Assembly (NCBI GenBank): GCA_963665935.1
Contig: OY762510.1
Span: forward strand, 3,844,001 to 3,908,000
Direction: 5' to 3'
Source of the DNA: Syntrophus sp963665935
Lineage (GTDB): Bacteria > Desulfobacterota > Syntrophia > Syntrophales > Syntrophaceae
Length of the DNA stretch: 64,000 nt
In this document: positions 53,498-62,150 of the stretch, piece by piece
Numbering within the stretch: the stretch's first letter is position 1
How the letters are laid out: the number at the start of each line of letters is the position of its first letter
The notes under the pieces: generated by a model
Database searches by the model: none
What the model was told of the DNA's origin: nothing
Seen by the model: only the letters and a program-made list of their open reading frames with translations
Made by a program: the position numbers and the translations under genes

Positions 53498-54175
53498 CTA
53501 TTGCAGTTCTTTGTGAATCCTCTCGATGGCATCCATCAGATTTTCGGCGGTGGTGATGGGACGGCCGATGACGATATAATCGGCATCGAGTCGAAGCGCT
53601 TCGCGGATGGATGAAATCCGGACCTGGTCGTGGCGCTCCCTGTACCAGGCGGGCCGGACCCCCGTGCAGATCTTCTTCAAGGGGTTATCCTGGATCAATG
53701 ACATGTCCTTCACGGATCCTACGACATACCCGTAGTTGTTCATGAGCGCGATGTCCGAAAAGGCCCGGACGATTTCTTCATGGGTCTTATCATAAATCCA
53801 TTTGATTTCCAGATTGGTGAATGAGGTAAGGGCCGTAACCCCGGCAATATACTTCAAAAGCTCCGTGTTTTTGGGACGGTAATTGGACGAGCAGTGAATC
53901 GTGACGATGTTCGCCCCGGCATTGACAAGCTTTGAAATGCTGTTTTCCATGGTCGAGGGAATGTCGTGGAGCTTGACATCCACCATGACCCCCAGCTTGA
54001 ACTCATCCTTCAGGGAGGACATGATCTTCGTCACGTCACCGCTGTAGAGCATGTCGTTGATTTTGATGCCCCAGATCATCCCCTTTTCTCGAGCCTTCGA
54101 AAGGACGGAAAGGGTCCCTCCTTCTCGCGCCGAATTGAAGGTCACGCCATCCAATGCCACGATGATCCCCGTCAT
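53498..54175 (-). CDS. pyrF: Orotidine-5'-phosphate decarboxylase-like protein
   Basis: 225 residues. The signature VMVDVKLHDIPSTMENSI contains the catalytic Asp-Lys-Asp set near 62-72. IVALDGVTF opens the chain and DYIVIGRPITTAENLMDAI is the phosphate-binding end. It makes UMP from OMP. The N-terminal part (EGGTLSVLSKAREKGMIWGIKINDML) deviates somewhat from typical PyrF, so an OMP-decarboxylase-family relative cannot be excluded. It is monocistronic and convergent with the RND operon. Confidence 0.85.
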   Translation of the reverse strand: MTGIIVALDGVTFNSAREGGTLSVLSKAREKGMIWGIKINDMLYSGDVTKIMSSLKDEFKLGVMVDVKLHDIPSTMENSISKLVNAGANIVTIHCSSNYRPKNTELLKYIAGVTALTSFTNLEIKWIYDKTHEEIVRAFSDIALMNNYGYVVGSVKDMSLIQDNPLKKICTGVRPAWYRERHDQVRISSIREALRLDADYIVIGRPITTAENLMDAIERIHKELQ

Positions 54176-54393
54176 GAACTTTTCCTCCCCATGCAGTAAT
54201 GTTTTTCCCCTTTTATTTTAGGTAAATATCAATGCAAAAACCGGTCACAAGATGGGGGGGAAGAGCTGCAGATCAATTCAAAATAAGTTATAAAGTAACC
54301 GTACGACAAAGTCATCTTGGAACTTCTTTCCAGATAGGATATTGATCCGGCAGTCAGTGAGAGACTGCAGCCGTTCTTTGAAAAATGGATAAA
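54176..54393. other. Region between pyrF and the IS66 end, with a possible gene remnant
   Basis: On the minus strand directly beyond the IS66 end, a frame reads YPFFKERLQSLTDC and later FVVRLLYNLF before its stop at about 54285. The sensible residue mix suggests a coding remnant. It might be the displaced C-terminus of the gene the element entered, or part of another element; I cannot tell. Confidence 0.3.
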
Positions 54394-54446
54394 GTAAGGA
54401 TATTGGGCACACCAAGGGAAAGCGGCCGAAGGCTGGTCAGGGCATC

Positions 54447-56060
54447 TCAACCCTTGACTGGTAGGAGCAAACCCCGTTCGTCTTTTGGCAGCGGTTTCCA
54501 CTGATCGGGAAGCAGTTCACTCAAACGACTGACTGGATGACTCATGATCCTGCGGAGTATATCATCCAAGTATTCCCAGGGATTGATGTCACAGTTTTTA
54601 CAGGATTGGATAAGGCTCATGAACAGGGCTGCCGCCCGGCCGCCTCTTTCGCTGCCGACAAAAAGCCAGTTCTTGCGGCCCAGAGCCACGGGACGCATGG
54701 CATTTTCCGCCAGGTTGTTGTCCGGCCGAAGCCGCCCGTCTTCCAGATAACGGCACAGTGCCTGGCGTTGATTCAAGGCATAGTCCACGGCCTTGCGGAG
54801 GGGTTCCGACGGAATCGTCTGTGACCTCAGTTCTTCAAGCTTTTCGAAGATTCCGGCAAGGATTGGCGCGGAACGCTCCTGCCGGTAGTGCCACCGCTCT
54901 TCCGGGTTCATATGAGCGCAGGGCGTCTCGACTTCATGATAGAGCCTGGCTATGCGAGCAAGGATGTCCGTCGCCTCCAGTGGTCGCGAAGAAACCGCTT
55001 CGTCGAACTTCCGCCGCGCATGAGCCCAGCAGCCCACTTCGATGATCCCCTCTTTACGGAAGAGTTCATCGTAACCGCTATAGGCATCGGCATGGACATA
55101 GCCGCGATATCCTTCAAGGTAATCAATCGGTCGCCTTTTGCTGCGATCAATGGAAAAGTCATAGGCCACCAGCGGGGGATCGGTTCCTCCCCGCAAATAG
55201 ACCCATAGCCTGGCCTTTTTGAGCTTTCCATTCCCCTTGACTTGCAGGGGGATGGGCGTGTCGTCGGTGAACAGGATGTCTCCCTCTCCGATGACGGCCT
55301 GCCTGAAGGTTTTCTCCAGACTGGAGATGCTCTCGTAAGTCTGCATCAGCCAGCTGGCTTGGGTCGCTCGGGGAATCGTCACGCCCTCCCGCTCAAAGAT
55401 GCCGTCCTGACGGTATAAAGGCAAGTGATCGGCGAACTTGCTGACGATCAGGTGGGCGATCAGTCCTACATCGGCTTTGCATCGGGCGACGGGGTGATCG
55501 GGCATCGGCGCGGAGAGGATGCCAGCGGAAGACTCACTTTCATCCGTCGAGGCGTATTGGGGTCGCTTATAGACGTTGACGATGAGTTTGCCGGGGCGGT
55601 ATTCCAGTTTCTCCGAAACCTCGATGTTGACCACCTTCAGAGGTTTGCCTGTTTCGGGGCAGATCTTCTGATCCTCGGGGATGTCCAGGATGATTTCCAC
55701 CCGTTCCAGGTGCTCGGGAATGGGAATCCGGCCATGATGCTGGGAGGCCTTGCGGGTTTTGGTTTTGACTTCCTGTTCTACTGGCGTTTCCGGCTGTTGA
55801 TCTTTACCGGTCTGTTCCAGCGATTGGATCACGATGGAATCGAACATCAACTGATTGGGATTGAGCCGTTCGGACTTGCGACCGTAGAGGCGCCGGAGCA
55901 TCTGTTCCATCTGCTGCTGCAGGGTGGTCAGCTGGCGCTGCAGAGATTCGATTTTTCGGGATAGTTCCCCGATCTGCGCATCCTTCTGAGCGGTAAGTTC
56001 TACGATCTGGGCGTCCTTCTGCGCAAGGAGCTCCAGAGCCTCAGGAAGTGTTGATGTCAT
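54447..56060 (-). CDS. tnpC: IS66 transposase
   Basis: 537 residues from ATG 56060. The N-terminal leucine-rich coiled coil (LAQKDAQIVELTAQKDAQI, IESLQRQLTTLQQQMEQML) is followed by the IS66 zinc-binding region and the DDE core: LFTDDTPIPLQ (first Asp), VHADAYSGYDEL (second Asp), VGCWAHARRKFDEAV, and DNNLAENAMRPVALGRKNWLF (Glu). The catalytic residues look intact, so the element may still be active. Confidence 0.93.
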   Translation of the reverse strand: MTSTLPEALELLAQKDAQIVELTAQKDAQIGELSRKIESLQRQLTTLQQQMEQMLRRLYGRKSERLNPNQLMFDSIVIQSLEQTGKDQQPETPVEQEVKTKTRKASQHHGRIPIPEHLERVEIILDIPEDQKICPETGKPLKVVNIEVSEKLEYRPGKLIVNVYKRPQYASTDESESSAGILSAPMPDHPVARCKADVGLIAHLIVSKFADHLPLYRQDGIFEREGVTIPRATQASWLMQTYESISSLEKTFRQAVIGEGDILFTDDTPIPLQVKGNGKLKKARLWVYLRGGTDPPLVAYDFSIDRSKRRPIDYLEGYRGYVHADAYSGYDELFRKEGIIEVGCWAHARRKFDEAVSSRPLEATDILARIARLYHEVETPCAHMNPEERWHYRQERSAPILAGIFEKLEELRSQTIPSEPLRKAVDYALNQRQALCRYLEDGRLRPDNNLAENAMRPVALGRKNWLFVGSERGGRAAALFMSLIQSCKNCDINPWEYLDDILRRIMSHPVSRLSELLPDQWKPLPKDERGLLLPVKG

Positions 56061-56100
56061 GGGAGAGCTGATAGCACTTAACTCTAATAATGTCAATTAT

Positions 56101-56442
56101 TTATGTGCTTGTTATGTATCTTTTTCCCACTTTTTTCGGCACGATTCCTTCCAGAAGCATGGTCAGATCGCGACGCTCAATCAAGCCGTCTTCCGTCCAG
56201 CGCTCAGGAAGAATGAAACAGCCCCGTTCCAGACGCTTGTACCAGAGAGCGAGGCCATCCCGATCCCAGTAGAGGAGCTTGACCATACTGCGGCGGCGGT
56301 TCACAAAGACGAACAGAGATCCCGACAGGGGATCGGCCCCCAACTCGGAACGGATGATACCGCAGAGACCATCGAACGATTTACGCATGTCGCAGCGGCC
56401 TCGGTATAGATAGATGCGGGTGGCCGCCGTCAGACCGAACAC
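56101..56442 (-). CDS. tnpB: IS66 accessory protein TnpB
   Basis: 113 residues, with the IS66 Orf2 hallmarks: TRIYLYRGRCDMRKSFDGLCGII near the start, then SLFVFVNRRRSMVKLLYWDRDGLALWYKRLERG. It is required together with TnpA and TnpC for transposition in other IS66 elements. It overlaps tnpA by 13 bases. Confidence 0.93.
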   Translation of the reverse strand: MFGLTAATRIYLYRGRCDMRKSFDGLCGIIRSELGADPLSGSLFVFVNRRRSMVKLLYWDRDGLALWYKRLERGCFILPERWTEDGLIERRDLTMLLEGIVPKKVGKRYITST

Positions 56443-56747
56443 GGGGAGATACTCCGAAGCGTTTCGACAACGGCGCGGAGGGTGAAGGGATCGAAGCCTC
56501 GATCCACCTCGATCATGAGTTTATTTCCTGGACAAATGCGGATACCTGAACGAATCTCGACGACTCTGCCGGGGACCAACTCCAGGAAACCGGTGCAATG
56601 TTCTTGATCCCTGAGTCTGCGTCGCCACGCGTGGAACTGGTGCCGGTTGATCTGTTTTTCACGGCAAAAGTCGGTGATATTCATGCCGCTTGCTGCCTGG
56701 TCCTCGATGATGGCACGCCAATAGGCTCGTCTTTCCGCTTTGGTCAT
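56430..56747 (-). CDS. tnpA: IS66 accessory protein TnpA
   Basis: 105 residues, an HTH-bearing Orf1: AYWRAIIEDQAASGMNITDFCREKQINRHQFHAWRRRLR, followed by a basic/beta segment ending in VVETLRSIS. It is the first gene of the element, about 97 bases inside the right end. Confidence 0.9.
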   Translation of the reverse strand: MTKAERRAYWRAIIEDQAASGMNITDFCREKQINRHQFHAWRRRLRDQEHCTGFLELVPGRVVEIRSGIRICPGNKLMIEVDRGFDPFTLRAVVETLRSISPCSV

Positions 56748-56844
56748 CACAGCTTGCCTCCCATGAAGAAATTCGTTCTTCTTTGCGGGAAAAGCTATAG
56801 CTCAGGGAATGACGGATGTGAAGATGGGTACATCAGACGCTTAC

Positions 56845-58233
56845 TTTGTCTTGGAGCTTTTGGCATTTCAACAAGGGGGAACTCTGTCACAGTTCTCTTC
56901 TCAACAACACCGGTTTGAAAGAACCTAAGACCTTCATTGGCCTTTTCATAACGTTCTCTTTTTTCCTCTGTCCAATCACTACAGTCCATTAAGATGAAAT
57001 CTTCTGAGTTTGTTTTTGCATACTTTGGAGCATCAATCGCGATACCAACAACCGTTTTCAAATGGTCAAATTTATTCTTTGCTGCACCACAGGCTATCTC
57101 AAGTAATGCTTGTCTTCTGGGGCGGTACTCATTCTCATAGTCGGCAATGTTGTCTACCTTTAGTTGCAAAAACACATAGCCCTTGTCCTCGTAGAATGAC
57201 GGCATAAACGACAAATTTCTCATTATTCGTTGCTGTGTCTCGGGAAAATTACGAATCGACTGCAACATCCTTGCAGATAGCTCGCGGCGGTGAAAGCGAG
57301 GTTCTTTTGCCATTTCATGAATGGCACTACGCCCTTTCAATGGGGAAAAACCAAGAATTGTACCGTCAAGAGTGTTTTGACAGGTGATTTGGATAACCTA
57401 TCCCAATGATAAGAAACTTCATCAGCTATCTTTTTCCTTTTGTATGTTTCTAATTCAACGAAATCTTTCCATTCACCCTCACCAATATTCACAACATTGA
57501 TGTCTTTTTCCGAAGTGCCAATAAAATGCTCGTTTCTTATTTCATCATAGTTGAGAAAATAGTGAGCTAGTAAATCTTCCTCACCGCAATAAGACAATAT
57601 ATCATACATTTTGATTGCCTCAAGTTTCGCATCAAAATATGACGTAAGATCGTAAAATGTATCTAATTCTGAAAAGATAATAGGCAAGTTATGACTATCA
57701 AACACATGGACAGGGTTTTCTTTGTCTATGTGTATCATAAACGGAAATGGAAGATCGGCACCGGTGGGACCATAGGAAACTGCGAGACTACCGTAAACAT
57801 TGTCTTGAGAAAAATTTTCACAGGCCTCTTTTGCTCCATGTGCAACAATGATTTTGTGTACCACTATTTCTTGGCGATTAACATCAAGAGGAAATGGGGC
57901 TGTAAGATCTTTGTCAAGAAAGATATTCCGCCCGCTTTGAATATAGCGTTCTGCACCATGCGCAGTGCGAACTTGAGAATCAATAGCTTTTTTCTTCCAT
58001 CGATTCCAATTGATTAATGGATCATTGTCTTCTTTAGAAAATGCTAGGTTTTCTCTGTCAAAAAAAATGAATACATGATTTTCAAAAACAGCCAGTAGGT
58101 CGCAGAGTTCATCCTTATCCTCCTTGAATGGATTGGGATAACTCCATAGTTTTAGGAAAGTTCGATCACAAAGGTCTGCGAGCAACCTTTCCGTCCGTGT
58201 TACTCCTTCTGATTTGACTATTTTAGGTATCAT
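56845..58233 (-). pseudogene. Nuclease-like gene, frameshifted and cut at its 3' end by IS66
   Basis: Two minus-strand frames belong together. The first (58233 to about 57379) has a PD-(D/E)xK-like start: TERLLADLCDRTFLK, then DELCDLLAVFENHVFIFFDRE, WNRWKKKAIDSQVR and AERYIQ. It runs into a stop at 57337. The second continues in the neighbouring frame as NTLDGTILGFSPLKGRSAI, then EPRFHRREL and later segments. Adding one A to the AAAA run at 57375-57378 joins VK to NTLDGT. The last 16 residues are IS66 sequence. Intact length would be at least about 465 residues. Similar host-island proteins are known to me only as uncharacterised; a nuclease or defense role is a guess. Low G+C. Confidence 0.6.
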
Positions 58234-58501
58234 TTGTTTCCCGCACAAAAATTAATATACAAAGATAGCTTTTTCCGATTTTTTGCTACGAGCTTAAAAC
58301 ATGATAATTTGGTAATTAATTGAAATATTTTACAATTTTAAGTCGCTAGTAATCTAGAAGATTTCGTATATCATGGTAATAAAGACGAAAAGTGATCTTT
58401 GTAATTTATAGAAATATAGTCAAAGATTGCTGTTCGAAATAAATCAATTTTTTCACGAGTGACGTTTAACTGATAACAGGAAGAAATTTTCCGAATAAGA
58501 A

Positions 58502-58861
58502 TTATACCTCGGACGATGCAATACTTTCCTTCGCCTCCGGAATGTAGTCCTGAATAAAAGTGCTCTTCGATATTGAAAACACTTCGTTTTCACGGACTTT
58601 TCTGTTTGGACTCTTGAAAAGGCGGAAATAGATATTTTCATGTGTTCTATCGGAGTAAACCTGATAGGATTCTTTTTGAATCTGGACACCTAAGGGCTTT
58701 TCTTTTTGGTATAACCGGCAAAACGCCTTTGCGATATGCTCGTCTGTGGCATCCCAGTATCTCGGGCGCCTCTTCACAAATTCATTAATTGCTTTCTGAA
58801 CCGGTTCAATATTTTGGGACTGATTACCGGCAAGACCTGGTCTGATATTTGATTTGGTCAA
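58502..58861 (-). CDS. Hypothetical protein in A+T-rich island
   Basis: 119 residues from a TTG at 58861, with AGGGA about 9 bases upstream. No domain is recognised. Parts are IEPVQKAINEFVKRRPRYWDAT, then AKAFCRLYQKEKPLGVQIQ and a C-terminal IPEAKESIASSEV. The composition is charged and helical. A+T-rich codon use matches the frameshifted gene upstream, so both were probably acquired together. It could also be a remnant. Confidence 0.4.
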   Translation of the reverse strand: MTKSNIRPGLAGNQSQNIEPVQKAINEFVKRRPRYWDATDEHIAKAFCRLYQKEKPLGVQIQKESYQVYSDRTHENIYFRLFKSPNRKVRENEVFSISKSTFIQDYIPEAKESIASSEV

Positions 58862-58992
58862 TTTATAAATCCCTATAATTATGATTAGTTACTATGTATG
58901 TGACGAATTGAGATGTCATCATCAAGATGACATTCAGAAAATCTGGCCAGATTAAAATACCAACGCAAAATCATGTACTATTTTACTTTTTG

Positions 58993-59264
58993 TTAGAAAT
59001 CTAATTTTTTCTTTAGCTCTTCTTCTACCTTGAAGAATGGAAACCTCTTCGGCTTCACCTCTTTCGGCTCCCAAGTCTTCGGATTCCTTCCGAGATAACC
59101 GCCATATACCCGAGCAGAAAAGCTATAAAATTACCAGATTTCAATTCTGCCACCCTTTTTCAGAGTATCGGTAAACCCATCAAAGACCAGATTGATGACT
59201 TCGGTTGCATCTTTTTAAATCAGCTTTTCTTTTCCTGTAGCTCGACAATCAAATCAGATTTATC
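58993..59264 (-). pseudogene. Degenerate IHF/HU-family DNA-binding protein
   Basis: Translated on the minus strand, the region ends YLGRNPKTWEPKEVKPKR, then FPFFKVEEELKKKLDF and a stop at 58993, closely following the GRNPKTGE...KRVPFFKPGKEL end of IHF/HU. Further upstream are DATEVINLVFDGFTDTL, then KKGGRIEIW and, in another frame, DKSDLIVELQEKK. There are at least two in-frame stops (one after RIEIW) and one frameshift. Such proteins bend DNA; this copy cannot be functional. Confidence 0.75.
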
Positions 59265-59289
59265 ACGGGACCCCCCCCTTAAATATTTA

Positions 59290-59334
59290 GAATAAGCGTT
59301 ATTCTACTGCGAAGTTGCAGAATAACGCTTATTC
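59290..59334. repeat. Perfect 16-bp inverted repeat with self-palindromic arms
   Basis: GAATAAGCGTTATTCT (59290-59305) and its exact reverse complement (59319-59334) flank a 13-base spacer. Each arm is itself a near-palindrome (AATAA-GCG-TTATT). It lies beside a run of nine C on the left and 186 bases before the next gene. A mobile-element end, a protein-binding site or a terminator are possible. Confidence 0.7.
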
Positions 59335-59519
59335 ATAATGTAGCATGAGACGAAAGAATGGAGAAACAAGCATTCAGGAAGTACTTGTTTGCATCTCTAT
59401 TTTTTTATTTGAATTTTTGATACGATATTGAATTATCAATCTAAAGCTTTCAGATTATGGATGCCATCGGCACCGGTTGCGTCCATCGTCCTTTTCATAT
59501 TTTATAAGGAGAGATAAAA

Positions 59520-59948
59520 ATGTTTAAATATGTTTTCTCATCTTTCATGGTTCTGAGTTTACTGCTCCCTGTTTTTGCCAGTGCCCTCGCACCGCCGGAG
59601 GTAATAGCCCGTCGAAATCTGGAGGCTGAGTTGATTGTAATCGGCATCGTCAAGAGTATCCATGCAGATAACACGATCCCACATTTTGTTCTTGAAGTCA
59701 GACATACGGTAAAGGGGCTGGAAAGAGTGAAGCCTGAAGATACGATCCGCATCCTGATGTCAAACCAGCAGGTCAAAACAGGTAAGGTACGCCGTCATAC
59801 TCAGGGGCAATTACCCATACGGGTAAAAGAAAAATCTCTTGTCGTCGTCTATGTAAACCGTTCAGATTCTTCCACGGGTTATTTCCGGCCATTGCTTGAG
59901 GGATCATCCGTTATAACGATCTATCCTGTTATGTCCGAAGAGAGGTAA
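59520..59948 (+). CDS. Small exported protein of unknown function
   Basis: 142 residues, with AAGGAGA before the ATG. A clear signal peptide (FKYVFSSFMVLSLLLPVFASALA) precedes a beta-rich domain: LEAELIVIGIVKSIHADNTIPHFVLEVRHTVKGLERVKPEDTI, then KSLVVVYVNR. The design recalls small OB-like periplasmic domains, but no family is recognised. It stands alone, followed by a hairpin shared with the chemoreceptor gene. Confidence 0.65.
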   Translation: MFKYVFSSFMVLSLLLPVFASALAPPEVIARRNLEAELIVIGIVKSIHADNTIPHFVLEVRHTVKGLERVKPEDTIRILMSNQQVKTGKVRRHTQGQLPIRVKEKSLVVVYVNRSDSSTGYFRPLLEGSSVITIYPVMSEER

Positions 59949-59954
59949 TGCAAT

Positions 59955-59998
59955 CAAAAAGATGCCCGCCAGGAAAAGGGCGCTTTTCGAGGCGGGCA
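59955..59998 (-). terminator. Terminator of the chemoreceptor gene
   Basis: TGCCCGCC (59963-59970) with GGCGGGCA (59991-59998), plus an inner GAAAAG/CTTTTC stem, gives a long hairpin. On the minus strand it is followed by TCTTTTTGATT. It lies 20 bases beyond the chemoreceptor stop and might also end the plus-strand gene. Confidence 0.75.
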
Positions 59999-60017
59999 CA
60001 GGTGAGGTGAAAGTAGA

Positions 60018-61658
60018 TTAAAACTCTGTAAAATCGTCGTCCTTCAATGGAAGAACTTGTTCGGGAGATATCGTCCTGGTGTTGCCCGAAATCAACTGAC
60101 CCTTGCCTTTCGACCGGCTCATAAAGTCTGGCATCAAGGCTTTCTTGGTGTTGTTTTTGCCTCCAAGGTCAGGGACTTTCAGCAGAGAAGCAACTCTGCG
60201 CCTGCCTCTATTCGCAGTGGCCCCAGAGGAATCCCCTCCTATAATATCCACCAGATCAGAGACATATCCCTTCATCTGTTCCGCCTGTGCATTCAATTCC
60301 TCAGAAGCGCTTGCCGACTCTTCCGCATTAGCGGCCGTCTGCTGTGTGACCTTATCCATCTCGGCAACAGCGATGTTGACCTGGGAAATGCCGTGGAACT
60401 GTTCGGAGGATGCAGCGGCAATTTCATTGATCAGTTCCTTGATTTTACGGGCAGCACCCATTTGTTCCGAAAAGGCGTTTTGAGTCAGTTGGGTTGATTC
60501 GTTTCCTTTCTCAATGGCCTTGATCGTGTTTTCAATCAGGGTGCTTGTATTCTTTGCCGCTTCGGCGGATCTCATCGCCAGATTTCTGACCTCCTCGGCA
60601 ACCACGGCAAAACCGGCACCCGCCTCGCCGGCCCGGGCAGCTTCAACTGCAGCATTCAAAGCCAGCAGATTGGTCTGAAAAGCAATCTCGTCAATCGTCT
60701 TGATGATTTTGTTCGTTTCCTCACTGGACTTGACCGCATCGGAGATGGCTTCTATGAGGTTTTCCAGCTGTTGACGGGTGTGAGCCTGATACTGACCCAC
60801 TTCGTCCATCAAGGACTTGGTTTGATTGGCGTTATCGGCATTCTGCTTGGTCATGGCAGATATTTCTTCCAGGGAGGATGAGGTTTCTTCCAGGGAAGCC
60901 GCCTGTTCAGATGCCCCTTCAGCCAGGAGCTGGCTGGAGGAAGCAACCTGCGAGGATGCTGCCGATACCTGTTCCGCCCCATCGGAAAGTCCGGAAACAA
61001 CCTGATTGATCGGTCTCGTAATGGAGATGGACAAGAAAATACCCAATCCTACGGCCAGCGCGATACCAAGGGCCGTAATGATAACCGTGATCCACACGGC
61101 ACGATCAGCTATTTTGGAGTTTCCCGCTGCCGTGTTCTTTGCCAGGTCCTGATTCATGTCAGCAAGCTTCTTAAAGTTTTCAGTGACCTGCTTGCCGGTA
61201 GCCGCCAGTTCCTTGCAAAGCTCCATGGTCGCTTCTTTGTTGCCGGCCGTTACGGCTTCCACAAGCTTACCGGCAGCGATTGTATACTGGGCACGTGCTG
61301 TCTTGATATCTTCAAATATTTTCCGGCTTTCCTCAGAATTGATGTTTTTCGAAAATGCCTTTCCCGCCTCGTCTATCTTATCATTTGCTTCCTTGACAGT
61401 CGCGGGTAAGCTGCTGACATCCTGTCCGAGGGTGAATTTTTTTACGATGCTGTAAATCAGTGCGGTTCTGAGGTTTAGAAAAGTAGAATTGGCCTCGTCG
61501 ATCTGGTCCAGAGAAACGACGTTTTCACTGTACATCTTCCCGCTGTCATTGGCTATTTTCCTGATCTGAGTAATGCCGAGCACGCCAATGATTAAAGCAA
61601 CCAACGCAACCGTCAAAAATCCGACAATTAACTTTACGCTCAACTTCATGTTTCTCAT
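60018..61658 (-). CDS. Methyl-accepting chemotaxis protein
   Basis: 546 residues. TM1 is at about 6-28. A four-helix-bundle sensor (about 35-185: VSLDQIDEANSTFLNLRTALIYS) sits in the periplasm, TM2 is near 190-212, then a HAMP-like ITRPINQVVSGLSDGA. The signalling hairpin has the conserved tip IDEIAFQTNLLALNAAVEAARAGEAGAGFAVVAEEVR. The C-terminus ends LPLKDDDFTEF, an acidic-aromatic tail of a kind that can tether adaptation enzymes. The ligand is unknown. GGAG lies 7 bases before the start. No che genes are nearby. Confidence 0.93.
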   Translation of the reverse strand: MRNMKLSVKLIVGFLTVALVALIIGVLGITQIRKIANDSGKMYSENVVSLDQIDEANSTFLNLRTALIYSIVKKFTLGQDVSSLPATVKEANDKIDEAGKAFSKNINSEESRKIFEDIKTARAQYTIAAGKLVEAVTAGNKEATMELCKELAATGKQVTENFKKLADMNQDLAKNTAAGNSKIADRAVWITVIITALGIALAVGLGIFLSISITRPINQVVSGLSDGAEQVSAASSQVASSSQLLAEGASEQAASLEETSSSLEEISAMTKQNADNANQTKSLMDEVGQYQAHTRQQLENLIEAISDAVKSSEETNKIIKTIDEIAFQTNLLALNAAVEAARAGEAGAGFAVVAEEVRNLAMRSAEAAKNTSTLIENTIKAIEKGNESTQLTQNAFSEQMGAARKIKELINEIAAASSEQFHGISQVNIAVAEMDKVTQQTAANAEESASASEELNAQAEQMKGYVSDLVDIIGGDSSGATANRGRRRVASLLKVPDLGGKNNTKKALMPDFMSRSKGKGQLISGNTRTISPEQVLPLKDDDFTEF

Positions 61659-62150
61659 GCCTAATCTCCTTGTTTTTTATTAATTCTGCGGAGCGCCAAA
61701 AGGTTCCCAGAATTTGATTTTGTGGAAATAAACCCAGGTTCAAGTAATACAAAACGAACATGCTGCGATAACAGGAAACAGAAAAACAAGATGGAACTGG
61801 CCTTTGAGGTCCATAATTCTTGAGCTCAAAAGCCGGAATCAGACCAAAAGAAATGAAAGGATCAAAGAAAATCTGTTGTGTAACTCTATTTACAAGCGGA
61901 ATCCGAGATATTCAAAGCATAGATTATGCCAGTTACAATGCAGCTAAAATATATTTATGATTCCATAAAGCATGTTCTACTTCATGGTTTGGCGGGAAAT
62001 GATGAATGACAGGATGAAATATTCTTGAAAATCGTGGATGTTGGTTGAAATGGCAAATTTTTTAATACATACAGGGGACATAACACTTAAACACAAAGGC
62101 TGGGCTTAAATGTTATGCCCCCATAAACCTATTGAGGCAGGTCTACTTCC
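61659..62150. other. Intergenic stretch with inverted repeat
   Basis: About 490 bases without a credible gene. A short plus-side repeat GGGGACATAACACTTAA (62074-62090) pairs with 62106-62122. The rest is A+T-rich and likely holds the chemoreceptor promoter. Confidence 0.35.
62074..62122 (-). terminator. Imperfect inverted repeat beyond the flavocytochrome gene
   Basis: Arms 62074-62090 and 62106-62122 agree at 15 of 17 positions. Both differences become G-U pairs only on the minus-strand transcript, so it fits RNA folding after the gene ending at 62151. There is no U-tract. It could instead be a transposon-end remnant. Confidence 0.45.

Larger units (their letters stand above)
54394..56844 (-). 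mobile_element. Complete IS66-family insertion sequence (about 2.45 kb)
   Basis: Three consecutive minus-strand genes tnpA, tnpB and tnpC are intact. Both ends, read inward, begin GTAAG (54394 rightward; 56844 leftward, GTAAGCG), as IS66 ends usually begin GTAA; about 11 of the first 19 bases agree. Size fits the family. No 8-base target duplication is seen (TGGATAAA on the left, TTTGTCTT on the right), so the boundaries may be slightly off or the flanks rearranged. Confidence 0.8.
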
